Positions 11,221-25,020 of a DNA stretch of 64,000 bases are shown here, one piece after another; positions within the stretch are counted from its first letter, which is position 1, and each line of letters begins with the position of its first letter. Under the pieces are notes generated by a model, which was not told the origin of the DNA, ran no database searches, and saw nothing but the letters and a program-made list of their open reading frames with translations. Made by a program: the position numbers and the translations under genes. This DNA is from Apostichopus japonicus (Eukaryota > Echinodermata > Holothuroidea > Aspidochirotida > Stichopodidae), in contig NC_092564.1 of assembly GCF_037975245.1 (NCBI RefSeq), forward strand, positions 28,194,984 through 28,258,983. Direction: 5' to 3'.

Positions 11221-14200
11221 AAGAAAGAAGAGCAAGATTTTGTGAGTTTTAGGTTGTTTGTGAACTTGATTGCTTCTGTGGCAGGAATAAGTGATTGGAG
11301 TAATTCCTTTGAGCAAACACAGGAAAAGGGAGAAACAGATCTAAGACAAAAAAAAACAAAGGACGGTAAAAGGTTGGCAAATTAAAAAGTCAAGCGACTC
11401 CTTGCAAATTTTCAAAGCATTATCATGCAACTACTTACAGACCTACTTCAAGAGGAAAAGTCAGAAAAACATCCTGGACATCGAAAGATTTTGTTTCTTT
11501 CTTCAATTTTAAAGATTAAAGAAGAAAATAACTGCTATTGTAGGGAGGCAAATTCATCATCAAGTTTTTAATCTGTGCACCCCCAATGGGGAGTGCATGG
11601 TGTAAGCTTATCTTGGTTTATATAAAATATTAACTTTGTTACTCTCTTGCACTAGTTAGTTCTTCCATAGGAACACATTTAAAAAATTTCAATCAAAAGA
11701 CTGAATCACAAATCGTCCATTTGGAAGAAGTGACGATTAAATCTGTGAAATTTGAAAAAGAGAAATACGACAATGGAGCACAATGTTTCTTCCAAACTTG
11801 AAATATATATATATATGCAAAGTTTATTTATAATCAGGTTTATATTTCCTTTATATCAGATTATATGAGTATTCTCATATTACAGTAGATTCCATTTCTC
11901 AATGTTCCAGACCTCCCCTATTTCCGGGGACAGTCCCCAGATTTTGTGTAATTTCCGCTGGATAAAAGTGTCTTCGGAAATGTCTTCAGATTCGATGAAC
12001 ATCCCTGAATTTGTCTAAAAACAAACTGAACCGCTGAACAATTTCAATTTACCTGTTTGACATACCTTTCATTGAGACAGGTTAATATGAGGCTGTGACT
12101 GTTTTACAATTACAAACACTAAGTTCACTTATAGTTCACATACAGATAAAGGCAACTCAGATCATTGCATAATTTCATAGCCTGCAATTCGCATGGAAAG
12201 CGTCATGTTGCACTTAGTGATGAATAAGACTTCTGGGTACCTCAGAAAGTTGAAAAAAAATATACTTGTTTATGGATGAGGTATTCTAACATTGGGCACT
12301 TGACCAGCAACATTCCAAATACAGGACCACCAAAGACAAATTGTTGCATTATGTTTATTTCCGAAATATGGTAAATCCAACAATTTCGAAATGCCAAATC
12401 TGTTGCATCCCTATAAATTTCTTTATGGTCATCACTCATCAGCTGTATTTTCAATTAAATCCTGCATGAGTCTGCAATGTCAGAATAGTAAGTGACGAAT
12501 AAGAGTAAATTCACCCAAAGAGTTACATTCTGTGCAAATGAACTGTAAATTCATTGAGTACATTCACTGACATATTGCTCAATAACCCAGACCTTTTCTG
12601 TTCACATATTTGTCATAAATATATATATATATATATTACTTTATGAATGCTGGCATTTGTTAATACATCCTGGATATGAAGCGGACATTTGTCATCGTAC
12701 TATGATATACTTTACTGCGTAGTGTTAGAAGTGTATGGATCGATTTAGTAACATCAGCAGGCATATATATTTGTCAACTCTACAGTAAAAGCAAACAATA
12801 AACATACAGAAATTGCAACTTTGCATAAATGGACACAATATAGTGCCACAATTCCAATTTACCTTGAACAGTATCCTCTTTATATGCAGCAAAACAAATA
12901 TATGCAATTTTATGTACGATACTGTACAGTAGCTATTGTACAAGTGTGCAACCTTTGTAATAATGTCCCCTACATTGTGGCAAAAGTTGTGGTTAAAGTT
13001 TATAATACATACCTACAGCAAATGACAATATACCAAGAATTGTCACATGTCGGTACACAAATAATTGTTTTAATAGGATTAAAATCCTAGGATTTAATAG
13101 GATTAAGATCTTATAAATGTACATGGTGAATATATATGATGCACACAGAGCCTATCAGCTGTAAGGATCAATACTAGAGAAGTGATCGACCAATCATAAT
13201 CCTAAGAGCAACGGATCACGATCACTTTTAACGTGAAAAGTTTGATTTAAATCTGATTACAACCTCACACAATCCCAAGTGAATTGACTCGTGGGATCAC
13301 ATGTAAGTTGGCCAATCTAGCACAGCACGCCTATAGATTGAACATATATATATACAATGTACAGATATAAAACAAAACAATACAAATTACCTCTACAAAT
13401 CCAAAAGGCCTGACAAGCTAGACTCTCCAACACAGCGCAATCAACAAATTTACAACCGTACAGAAGAGATGGATCCATATCAAGTACTTCCAAACGGCGA
13501 AATGATCACCGAAATGCTCGTCTTTAAACTCGGGACGAGAATTAACCTACTTCCCTGAATATATCACAAGTGACATACAGACCTATAGACCAACTTACAA
13601 ATGAAGTAACTCTATAGCACCAACTCAACTAACACACAGCTGGATAATTGTTGCACAACCCAATCAAAACCCTATATATGTGAGGTATTACTTCTCCTCT
13701 ACACCCAAAAGGCCAACAACTTCAAAAGGGACATCTGACGACCAGCCATTCAATAGAAAATCTCTACCATTAAATAGACAGGAGTCACAATGGTAAGCAA
13801 TCAAACATACGTAATCAGTACTCAATGACAGAGCTTCCACTGTAATAACCACAACAACACCCTGTGTGTACCAGGTGACCATCCTATAGTACTTCATAGG
13901 CTCTATATATCTAAGCAATACTTCACTGGACAATCGGGGCCATGACAATTCTTCTCAACAACTTTCATTCTTTCTGTGGCTTTTCCAGTTCAACAACTCA
14001 AATGTCTTCATCCCCTCTACAAGGTCACTGTACTATGCACTAATTTAGATCTCCTACATGGTAGTCTTCTTCTCTGTTCTTCCTCCCCTCCACCCTTTGT
14101 TTTCCAGAAGAGAAGATGATGTCTTTTCTTTTCCCTTCTGTTAACTTTCTTTCACTCTGAAAGCTTGGCTTTTTTCCAATCATGAGAAACCTCTTTACAT

Positions 14201-14873
14201 CATTCTGTTCTTTTATTCTTTTGAATTCTAATATTTGAAAAGTGTTTCTTTTTGTGTATTATTTTTGTCACAGATCATTAGATCATTGCACTCAAGTATA
14301 GTATGTTCCCTTACTTTTATTAACAGTGTTGTAGTTTCAAATGGCATCTATATTGCCTTGGAAAGTTATACTATTTAACAGTTGATGCATGATATTTGTT
14401 TGATGATCATTCATTTCATTTTTTCATAAAATGGTGAAAGAAGGAAGCTTATATGTCTATGGTACACACATACTGTGCTGGCTACACATCTGTGAGTTTG
14501 AGTAATTTTAAATAGTCATGTTGCATACATGTGCTTAATTAGTGAATGCTTAAAGTGGATGTAACTTGTGGAAGGTTCTGACCTGACCCTTCAGAGAATT
14601 TCCAAACCATTACTGGTTTCAACAAAGACATTATCTCATCATGGTAAGAAAACTCCCTCAGAGTGGCTTTAAAAGTGACCTGAGCAATATATAACAGGGG
14701 ATGCATAAAAATTACACAACACAACACAAGCAGAGTAATATTATTGTAGAGAGTTGCAAGACTATGATGTATTCTGTTATAGATGAACAAAGTTCAGTAC
14801 TGTGTAATAAAGTAAAATGCAAAGTAACAAAGTAAAGTACTGTATAAGAGTAAAATGTAAAGCAAGTATCTCT

Positions 14874-15085
14874 ATGTTATTTATTATGTTATTTATTTTG
14901 TTGCGTTATTTATTATGTTATTTATTTTGTTGTGTTATTTATTATGTTATTTATTTTGTTATTTATTGTTATGTTGTTATTTATTATGTTATGTTGGTTA
15001 TTATGTTATGTTGGTTATTATGTTATTTATTTATGTAGTTATTTATTTATGTAGTTATTTTATTTATGTAGTTATTTTATTTAGT
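14874..15085. repeat. Low-complexity TTATT/ATGTTATTTATTTTG array
   Basis: Tandem units of about 20-24 bases built from TTATTTATTATG and TTATTTATTTTGTTG, passing to ATGTTGGTTATT and TTATTTATGTAG units on the right. Purely A/T/G. Open frames over it are artefacts of the repeat. Confidence 0.9.
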
Positions 15086-17647
15086 TTAGTCAATTAGTCT
15101 GGTCAGCTAATTTTGAAGCCACATTCTGATGACCAGGAGAATATAAAAGAGAGGTGTGATTCTATGTTATAGATTACTGAACCTCCTAGCATATTTGACG
15201 AATATTAGGTAAAAACTGATGGTCTTTCATATGTCTATCTCTTCTGTTACTCAAAAACAAACAGAATTCATCATTTGCTCTTTTCATTCTTTGTTAACCC
15301 TTTGTACACTATAACCCTTTTAAAGTGGTCTATAGTCCTCATTTGATCATAAGTTCAGAAACAATATTGCAACTGTGTATGCAACCACTGTGATGACATG
15401 TAAACCCCTTGGAAACACATGATGCCTGGAAGGTACACAGCTTCTGACTGGAATGCTTGCCCATCCCCACCCATCCCCCCCCTCCTCAATTCCACACCAA
15501 TCAAAGAAAGGGATAACACCAGCCTCTCCACCAGGGGGCAGACTGAAGCATAAATTGCCCCAGGCTCAGTGATCCAACAATGACATATGGAAAGAAAAAT
15601 AAAGTCAAGCAAACATGAAAACATTCAAAGAATGAATTGATTCACTGTATGAAATATCAGTAAATTAGTGAAATTTAGTAATCTGTAATTTGTAGTCTTT
15701 GTCTTCACAGACAATCAACTCACTATTGAATTAGTTATCATAGACACCATTAGATAATTACAACCTTATAAAATACCCTAGTTTTTTATCCAATACAACT
15801 TATTTCCCTTTCTAGAAGCACACACCTACATCCAACTCCACCCCTACAAGACTATGCATCGCCTGGTTTGATTACGCAGTGGAATACAAACAAAGAATAG
15901 GTGAATCACCAATCAATTAGGTTCTGAATGGCTCAGTTATAAAATCAGTAAATAACTTGTAATTCTAAAGGTCACTTGTTAAAATCTCATTCATTCTAAT
16001 ACCTTTTTTTCCTTTTTCTTTGACCTAGACAAAAATTCTTTTTTTTTTTTCCACTTTATGGATCATTAATTTCCATAATGGAAGTCAATGATGAAGACAC
16101 CTAGGTATTTGCTACCTAGAGTATGACATGCTCAGCCACAGCAGTCAGACCCAAAGCTTGGAACTTGTTTGACAATGCATTGCTGGAGAAGGCTCGTGGA
16201 ACGTTTTATCATTTCTCCATTCCAGTTGATGATCCGGTATCTTCAATGCAATTTACATGGACCATTTTACACATAGCTAAACATCTATTATACCATCATG
16301 GTAAAAACTGCAGTAATACTTAAGGAGGATAAAGTAGGTCAAAATTTATCAAGTCTTGTGTGAAGAGAGCTAGATGAGAAAAGAATCATGCTAGCTCTCT
16401 AATGTGATTTCCTTTTTCATCATTACTGTACATTTCAGGCATTCAGCTGTAGTAGCAAGCTTTTAGTTACAACAGCCACAGAGAGAGAGACTATTTTTAA
16501 ATCAGTTTTATTCATTGATCAGCATCTTGCCTTTATTATTAGTCTAGCTTTTAAACCCGGTATACGGATTGGTGGGTACAGATATTGTATACAAACTCTA
16601 TCGTGTCATCAGAGGATATAGTGTACACTGTACAGAGCAAAACTCAATCTGAAACAGGTCAGTTCCTTTAAAGCAACTGCATGAGATGCTCATGATATGT
16701 AAATTGATGCTAACCAAGGCACAAGTCCCATAAATCCCATATCTTACCTGGTTATGGTACAAACCAGCTATAAACTAAGCCTGTCTAAGACATATTTTGT
16801 ACACTTCACCATGTATGGAACATTCTCCTAAACCAGTTACAACCATCCTTCTACAAGGTCCAACCTCTGAACTGCCACGCACCCTTCTAAAGAAATCCGC
16901 CTCTCCACTCCCAAAGAAAGAAGGGCAATCAATTGAGTGATAGCACCCCTGTGCCAACAGCTTTAGCCAGATAGCAATTGCCCGCAATTAGGGAAATTCA
17001 TAAAGTAGTATTAGGTTAGAAGGATCGAAATAGAGATCCAGAATGCATCACTTGTGATAATGAAGCAGAGTTAGTAAAGAAGTTTTGCGATGATTTGACA
17101 TGAACATAGCCAATTCCACTGCAGGAGGGTAACTCCCTATTAGCCTCCAGTCAAGGACTCGATGGACAGAATAGAGAAAGTCATCTTGTAAATCAATCTG
17201 TGCTGCAGGTGTTGAGTGTAAAGATCGGAGAAGGGAGCCTGAACCCAATTTTCTTCTAAATTACAGGAATACTTAACACTCCATCATTATACTATTAAAA
17301 ATTTAGGCAAATTGGTATAAAACTTTCACACGTTGGAAGTACGTCTGTAATAGAGATTTCATAACAGGTTTGCAAGCACTATGCTGATAAATGCAGAAAT
17401 CACGTCAGTGGTAGGTAGAAACTGAGCCAGGAGATAAACTTCTATTGTGATCTTTATGAGGGGGTTGGGAGGGGGAAGATAACACTGATACATTAACGAT
17501 TAATGTACGAGACCCCTGTATACACCGTAGAAGAACCCAGTGATACGTTTTGAGGACGTACAGCTATTAGACAGAATCATCTAGAATGTGGTTCAATGGC
17601 TCGAATTCCCAGAAAGTTTATCTGTAACCACCTCAACCATATCCACC

Positions 17648-17694
17648 CTCCTTCCCTCCCTCCCTCCCTCCCCCACCACCCTCCCCCTCCACAG
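17648..17694 (+). repeat. C-rich (CCCT)n tract
   Basis: CCCTCC/CTTCCCTCCC-type sequence with six or more C-runs of three or more. It can form a G-quadruplex on the minus strand or an i-motif on the plus strand. Confidence 0.7.
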
Positions 17695-18734
17695 AAGTGA
17701 AGTGTCTGACATTACTGGAGTGAGGGCTAAACCTGGAAGAAATTGACCACATGGAATATTAGAATGAGGAAATAAATTGATATCACTTACATTTAAAAAT
17801 TAGGTGATTACAAAGGACTTCAGGTTATAAATGTAAATAAAGGACAACAACACAATAACCAAAAATTGAGTAGTTGTCTAGCTCTATCTACGGTGCAATT
17901 TAGCCATTTGTATAATATATATAGAACCTTTATGAGCTCAAAGTGCAGTTATATATGAGGATTAATGATGCAGATCAAAACTTAGTAGGTATTGTGTTTT
18001 AAGCGGCTATGAGATGATATCTTTGCCTTTTGTAGAAATGACATGAATATGTAAACAATCTATATAACTATGAGACAATAGTTTTCTGTTAACAGTAAGG
18101 TGAACATAATCTACTGTTTCTCTTTTATATAATATTCACATAATATAATTGGACTCCTCTCAATGTAAATCAGAGGTCTGACAACCATTTAATCACTCCC
18201 AATGAGCAATATGGTTCATTTCTGTATCCAATATTTTTGTGTCCCACAAATTTAATGTATCGCTCTGTTACATTTGCAAACCTTTCTGGTGCGATTTTGA
18301 TGAAATAGTAACAGGTGCATTTTCAGGGTAATGGGTTTCTCCTTCTACATAAATTCAAAGCTACAGGAAAGCTTTGCAGCTGGTTGTCGCAGAACAGAGA
18401 AACTGCCACAGAGGCTATAACGGTTTAAAACCCAAAGACCAAACCTACAAGTTATCAACCATATATTTGAGGTGCCAGATTTTAATTTTTGATGGTGATG
18501 GGATGGAAGCAAGTGCAAATTTTTAACCACAAAATGTAAGCTCAGTAACAAATGCTTTTACAAAATGGGTACCTCCACATTCACAATCCTCTATTTCAGT
18601 TCAACTTCTTGCAAAAGCTTGTATGATTGCATCTTACAAATTGTAATTGTCAAAGTCTGCAAACATTCTTAATTATTCTGAAATTATAAGCAAACTAGAA
18701 AAGAACTAAGAACTTTTGGAGCCAGTTACCAGTA

Positions 18735-18800
18735 TTTAATTCTAAGAGCAGAGTTTGCAACTCTGTGGTCGCTCATTTGAATCCCATCCTAGCCAAAAAT
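18735..18800 (+). mobile_element. Degenerate tRNA-like sequence (SINE relic)
   Basis: It contains CAGAG-TTTGCAA-CTCTG, a perfect five-base stem with a seven-base loop as in an anticodon arm (anticodon position TGC). This is followed by GGTCGCTCATTTGAATCCC, which resembles a B box (GGTTCGAATCC). The D-arm and acceptor stems are not intact, so it is not a functional tRNA. Most likely it is the 3' half of a tRNA-derived SINE head. Confidence 0.35.
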
Positions 18801-20677
18801 TTGTCCACTCTTTTCTAGTTTGTTTACAATTTCAGCCGGCTGTTTACTGCTGTTCGACACTCTTTCTTAATCCTAGTAAACTACTGAATAAACATCACAT
18901 TTCTTTATGCAAAACTGCTTGTTATGCTTCTATCTTTGCATTTGTATAGTACCTGTCCATTTTGGCTAAGGATTATTCTGTGCAATAGTATGTAAATTAT
19001 TCCTTAAGTTGTTCCATTGAATTCCAAACACTTCCCCCCCCCCCATCCCTCCTGTTCTGGACACCATCCATTTTACTTGTTACCATACCTTCACTGCATT
19101 ATTTATGTATGTATGTGTCATCATCATCCATGTACCATTTGTACTTCCTTGGCATACCAACTACACATTTTTAATCTATATCAGCAAATTTAAAGCAAAC
19201 ATGTGCATGGATTGATGTTGTTGGCAGAGGATGAAATTTAAGCAGACACTCCTTGCAGCTTTGATGTGCAAAAAAAACAGCGAGAATGTAATTGAATCCC
19301 AAGAGCTGTTGGCTACCTTGCTCTTATGTCTCATGTCGGACGGACGGGCAGAGGAGGAGAAACTAACGATCTATCATGGAATAAATGCTCTTTTCAAATT
19401 AAACTAACTGAGGTTGGGTTGGCTTTGATGAGAAGCTGTTAATGGATGGCTTATGGGGGTCATGGTTGGTGTTTGTTAATGACTATAGTTCTGAGGATGA
19501 TGTATAAAGGGTAATAATAGCGGTCGTCAACGTTACCTGCCGTGTCTTCTCTGATGCCAGCTTTACGACCTGAAGGAGAGTGGGCGTATAACAACCAAAG
19601 ATTGAAAATGGCTCCGAACCAGTATAGATTTAAAAACAGCAAGTTACACCTGGGAGTGAAGTACCTTATATTAACTGATTTTATACATCATCATTGCTAT
19701 GTTCAATAACTTAAAAGGTGGGTGGATGGGTGATGGGGGGGGGGGAAGGAAATGAATAAATATGTAAAGGACAGCAGAGTTGAATATTCTCGGCAGAAGT
19801 GCGACAAATCATTTTTGATCATGGGACGTTATAAACAAAAGGTTACAAAATGTCAGTCCACTTAGTCTGAATTCAATTTACTTGGATGATAAAGATAATC
19901 CTTGAGATAATCCATGAGATAATCCTTGATATAAATTGGTGGACTGCCTTTGGAGATTTGGCAATAAATACACACTAGTGCACTGTAAACTCACAAAAGG
20001 TTGTTGACATTTTCACAGAGTACAAGATATCTGGATAATCAGCTAGTCCAGAGATTTGCTCTCATAAATGGCTTACATTTCCAAACATTAGTCTCTCTTC
20101 TTTTTTTTCCACTCCAGATGCTTAAAGCAGAAAGAAAAACACATATGCCAACAATGATGGACAGCACTGCTCTAACTAATTTTCAAGTAGGAATGTGCCA
20201 AGGAAAGATAGATAGAAGAAAGCTAGCAGTAGAACAAGGAATATCTCATTCTAAACAACAATTTCATAAAACAAATATCGATCACCTTTTTGCATAAATA
20301 ACGTTTAATGGGTTGAGGTATTAGTCGTGGGATGACAATGAAGATTTTGCAGACTATGGAGGCTTCAATTTCGTTCACGTTTGAGAGAATTAAGGAGTGG
20401 ATTCAGGATTTCAGGATCTTGTTTGTTCCAGGAGAGGTTATAAAGCTGACCTCAGAAACAGGTGGGGGGTCAAATGTCAAACAAAAGAGCATCATGCAAA
20501 GACTTTGAATGTACGTCTTCCTCCTTGCAATGATTGTTTTACATATCAAGCATCTAGTGACATTAGTACATTGCACTCTGTGTTAGGCTCCCGCAGGTCT
20601 GTGATTGGGTGGAAGTGAAGAGGTCAAGTAACCTGAGATCTTGGGTCACATGATCCTGGAGCATTCTCGCTATAATC
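18801..20677. other. Non-coding, with one complex island
   Basis: Unique AT-rich DNA with an 11-base poly-C run (19034-19044) and an 11-base poly-G run (19735-19745). The stretch 19200-19640 is less AT-rich and free of simple repeats; see findings. No exon was called. Confidence 0.4.
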
Positions 20678-20847
20678 TTAATCGCCGCCGTTGTTTGGGT
20701 CAGGATCCTCCGTGATAGGAAGATCACGACTACAGGGTATGATCCGGCGAACGTGAACACTATGAAGACGATCGCCTTTCAGTCTCAGACCGCCCGGTGG
20801 GTGTCCAAAAGGCATAATCTGCCTCATGGTTTTAATCTGATCGCAGT
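20678..20847 (-). CDS. Possible terminal coding exon, unknown protein
   Basis: On the minus strand a pyrimidine-rich tract (TTTTATTTGACTTCTACTTT...ATCATGGATCAG) precedes a 55-codon open stretch. It starts CDQIKTMRQIMPFGHPPGGL, contains HSVHVRRIIPCSRDLPITED and ends DPDPNNGGD, followed by TAA. The stretch is CpG-rich and Arg/Pro-rich, unlike its AT-rich surroundings. No upstream partner exon was identified and no family is recognised. It could instead be a non-coding GC-rich element or part of a transposon. Confidence 0.3.
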
Positions 20848-23800
20848 CTGATCCATGATATAGAAAAGTAGAAGTCAAATAAAAGATCGTATAGCATATG
20901 AGTACATTAAGTAGCTATGCCATATAAAAAAAGATGCTGGTTGTTCTTTTGGGCGATAGCAACCAGCAGTTAATTTGGCAGACAAGGTATTTATAACTAA
21001 TAAGTGATGTTTCATAGAAGCAATACCAAACAGTCCCTGCACACGCCTTAATTAACCAGTACGAGGTATTTCAATGACTATTGGAATCACTATCTACTGT
21101 AGTCTTCACAGAATATTTCCATCTTAAGCTATTGCTAATTAAATCTATCACTAATTACAGTCCAGACATGGCACAGATGTTTTCTAGAGGGATGTGTTTA
21201 ATATGGATGCCTTCCTGATCAAATCCAAAATGTGCAGGCCTTCTCAATGCTAGTTCCAAAGCTACAACATTCAGTTTTAAAACTCACATGCAAAGTAGGT
21301 ATGAATCAGAAAGCCAAGCAGAATAATATTAAAGATGAAATGTTATGATACAGTATATATATTATCTGTTAGCATTTAGGGACAAACACATAACCCTCCC
21401 ACATAGTGCCTTTACGTGAAAAGGGTAATGTATTAAAATTTATACTATAGTGTACTTAACTATTATAATATATGTTAATGCAATGGACATTAATTGAGTT
21501 AATATGCATATATATTATATATCTTATGTAATGTAAATATGTTTATTATGCAATGGAAAGTAAGTTGGTGATAGTTAAGAACAAAGTTTGCAGAGATTCT
21601 ACAAGATATTGTGCAAACATGAGGGCACTATTGACAAATGGTATCAGAAACAAACATAACATGAACTGTATAAACCTTTCAGTTTCAGTGTTTATAGAGT
21701 TATTTTTACATCATTCGATAAGAACATTAACATTCATGTGAACATTAACAGTTATGTTAACATTAACATTCATGTTAACATTAACAGTAGCGTCAAAGCT
21801 CACATTAACTTTAAAGCTCACAGCGTCAAAGCTCACAGCGTCAAAGCTCACATTAACTCACATTAGCGTCAAAGCTCACATTAATGTTAACGTTCAAATT
21901 AACATTAACATTCTTTTCCACATCTTTCAGGAAAGTACTACTTTGTAATATTAGCATATTATAATTATCCATGTATGCTAAATTTTCAGGTACCATATAT
22001 AAGATTGAGTACAGCTCTATGAATTCAAGAACTGAACAAAAGGGTTTGCTGACATTTTTATTGTTTTAAAAGTGCACATGACCTGCTGGGATTGCTGAAT
22101 TAAAACTTGATGACGTATCAGTAATGTTAATACAGTGTTATTAAGATAACCACAAATGTGTAGAATATTAGAGAGGTTGGAGGGCTTGGTGAGTACTGCA
22201 CTCTGAGATCATGATGATACTTTGAAAGGTATTGACATATAGATACCAGCAGTAATTAATGTTGTGGGGATTCATCAAGTGGAATGTGCTTCTCACCATA
22301 TCAAATAACAGTAAAACCCAACATGATATACACAAACATGTGAATAATTAGTACTGATAACACTGTCTATTATGATTTCCATCATAGTGGTAGGAGAGAG
22401 GGTCAAAGTACTCGGAAGATATTGCAAGTTTTGAAAAGGTTCTTACTGTAGTTATAAAACTGTTTAATTTTTAACATTACACTCAACATTTTTAGCTTCC
22501 AAACAGGTGAAAATAGAAGGGTATATATTTTACCAATATTTGTTTTGTACATTAATACAAAAATTCATCTTCCTGTTCAAAATAATTTTGATTTTACACT
22601 ATTTGCAACAAATATTCAAAATCTACAGTGGTATAGTGATATATTCCATATCTGTTGCCGACATGTTCCATACACTCACAAGTGTAAACTATTAAGCAAT
22701 ATCTAACTGAAAATTGCTAGAAAAAAATGCTAATTTAAAGCACGACCTATGTATCCAAATTGTTACACATAGCGGCATACAGTAGCTCAGTTTACATTAC
22801 AAATATAACTCAACAAGTTATTTCACAAAGACAAATGACATCAGATAAATATAAAGAAATTTATATCATCCTTTATAGAAAAAATCAGTATTAGCCTTTA
22901 AGTAAAGAATTCTCCACTGAAAGGGACAGAATCACTGAGAAGAAATTTCTAATCCAGGAAACTAAGTTTGATTGGTATTTTTATTTAAATAACGACAACA
23001 TGAGGTATGAAAGATGAGGCGAATGTTGGGACAGTGACATTTGGCTTGATCATTATATACTGCACTTGTAAGTGATACCAGGAGGCAAAAGATAGCTTCA
23101 CCAAGAAATGTTGAATCAAACACAATTCAGTATGCTGCCCTCTTTTAGTCATCCAACATTTCAACCTTGCTGGTTAGCCAAGCACAGAATAGCTGCAGTT
23201 TCCCTGAGAAACTGATTCTTTGGTAACAACTTTTTTTTTCTTAAAAGGACAGAAAGATGAAATGAATTCATATCAAAGGCTGCTAGGCTGAAATATTTCC
23301 ATTTTGTTACTACTCTAGTTGCTTTTGCTTAAAAGAACATTGTCTATCTGGTTACTGCTGTTTCTGAATAAATTTATCATAAATAAACTCATAATTAAGG
23401 TGATTTTAATTGAAAGTTTTGGTTTTGATATTAGTATTCCATGGTAGAAAATACACAGATGCTCCAAAGGGCATAGTCATCGATCCAATCTGAATGACTT
23501 TTGTAACTCTGAATGATTTTGAAGAGCTGAATATTAACTTAAATTGTGATGATCACCTAAATTCCTTACGTAATAACAACCTGCCTCATCCTGAATGCCC
23601 CAAAAAGTTGACCTGTTTCATAATAATATTAACTGCACTAATCTCAATAATTTTGTTTTCCTTCAATATTTTCCAAGATATTTCAAAACTGCAACTCTCC
23701 GCCTCTCCCCCCCCCCCCCCTCCCACTCCTTTTTCATGTCGTTGACTCATTTCAGTGTCAAAGATCCCTCTATGCCTTTTCAAACCTGCCCATTCAGCGA

Positions 23801-24493
23801 GATATCATATCCACTTGAATCCGGTCAGTTTTTTATGTGACGGTGAATGATGTCGCCTCATCTTATATTTTACTCCCTCTGTTCAAGTTTAAAACATCCT
23901 GCATTGTCATGTTAATTTCTCAGACTACAATGTAAGTTACATAGTTGAGTAACATACTTCACTCGATTCGCTGAAGGAAACCAAACGTGAAAACGAAAGA
24001 AGGGCGACAATACACTTTAAGTCGGAAATTGTTTCTGCCAGGAAATCATTGATAGCTTTCTTCAATATGATATGATATGATTTGATATTACATTACTCAG
24101 CCCACAAAGCCTTTCCAATGCGTTACAAACAACAAATACCAAATGAACAGAAAATTTGTCAAATTAAAATTTATTGCCAACACGGATGGTGTAGAATGAG
24201 CAGCAATAATTCCAACTGAAGCATGGCATGTATGAGAGAGAGCTTTAAAAATTGATTTAAAAAAAACTGAAACATATTGTTCCCGTCTAGACAGTATAAA
24301 AAGATGAACAGACTGTAATTTCTTTTGTGGGGGGGGAGGAAAGGGGGAGGGTATAGGGACAGCACAAACACTTCAGTCTAAAATATGTTGTCTAGCTTGT
24401 TCAAGTAGCATGCATGCACAATAACATTCAAGAAACATGCTTTTTTTCTTTAAAAAACACGCCAATGCTCATTCACACACCGACAGTATGGGG
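20848..24493. other. AT-rich non-coding DNA
   Basis: It contains an ACATTAAC/GCGTCAAAGCTC tandem region (listed separately), poly-C at 23707-23720 and ATATG repeats near 24065-24085. No exon was recognised. Confidence 0.45.
21724..21912. repeat. Tandem ACATTAACATTCATGTTA and GCGTCAAAGCTCACA units
   Basis: The left part consists of ACATTAACA(T/G)TCATGTTA units (about 18 bases). The middle has several GCGTCAAAGCTCACA units mixed with ATTAACT, and the right part returns to AACATTAACATT. Open frames across it reflect the repeat. Confidence 0.85.
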
Positions 24494-25020
24494 TGCTTTT
24501 ACACTAGATCCGATTCAGATCCCCTGATGTTATCAGAAGATCATCTCTTCCTGGGGTAAACTTATGCATTGATCCGGACAGATTTACTCTTCAGTCGTAC
24601 TCTGATCCTCCCCGCTATTCACCGGATGTTGGTAAAAAAAAACTGGATTGGAATTGTATCATGCGCAGCCGCGGATCGCGTAGTACGTATGTACTCCAAA
24701 ACTTTCGTTGTTATGGTGTATAGCCTTAGGGTGACAATACTACGCTATGCACGGCACACACGCACTCACTATACGTAGGAATTAGCCACATGCATGATAC
24801 AGGACTGGAATTTCACGCAAGAATGCATGTGACGTAATGAGGTCACCAGATATCGCAGGTCACTCTTGATGCAGGAGTGTTTACATTGCAAAATTGATCT
24901 GGACATCCGGATCAGATCCTGGTCTCTGCCAGATCTGACCTGCGTTTACACCTAGCTATGATCTCGATGTCAAGATCAGATCCTGACGTAGAGATCTGAT
25001 CCCGATCTAGTGTAAAAGCA
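24494..25020. mobile_element. MITE / non-autonomous DNA transposon, 527 bp
   Basis: The ends are a perfect 17-bp inverted repeat, TGCTTTTACACTAGATC, at 24494-24510 and its complement at 25004-25020. Similarity continues to about 27 bases with three mismatches (…CAGATC). Many GATC/AGATCTGATC subterminal motifs lie inside both ends. The interior is CpG-richer than the flanks (for example GCGCAGCCGCGGATCGCG). It has no transposase frame. No clear target-site duplication was seen, so the superfamily is not assigned. Confidence 0.8.

Larger units (their letters stand above)
11221..18734. other. AT-rich non-coding DNA
   Basis: It holds short (AT)n runs (11803-11815, 12618-12636), a TTATTATGTTATTTATTTTG-type array (listed separately) and a CCCT-rich tract (17648-17692). 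The minus-strand open stretches at 13688-13948, 16775-16987 and 17048-17248 have fairly protein-like composition, but no paired splice sites that convinced me. Confidence 0.45.

Noticed and set aside
13688-13948. 86-codon minus-strand frame
   Set aside because: The composition is acceptable but it has no recognised family, no splice context and no neighbouring coding signal.
14817-15097. Hydrophobic frames that look like membrane proteins
   Set aside because: They are translations of the TTATT-rich array and have no splice or start support.
16775-17248. Two minus-strand frames with protein-like composition
   Set aside because: The acceptor CACCTGCAGCACAG is plausible for the one at 17048-17248, but no donor or phase-matched partner was found.
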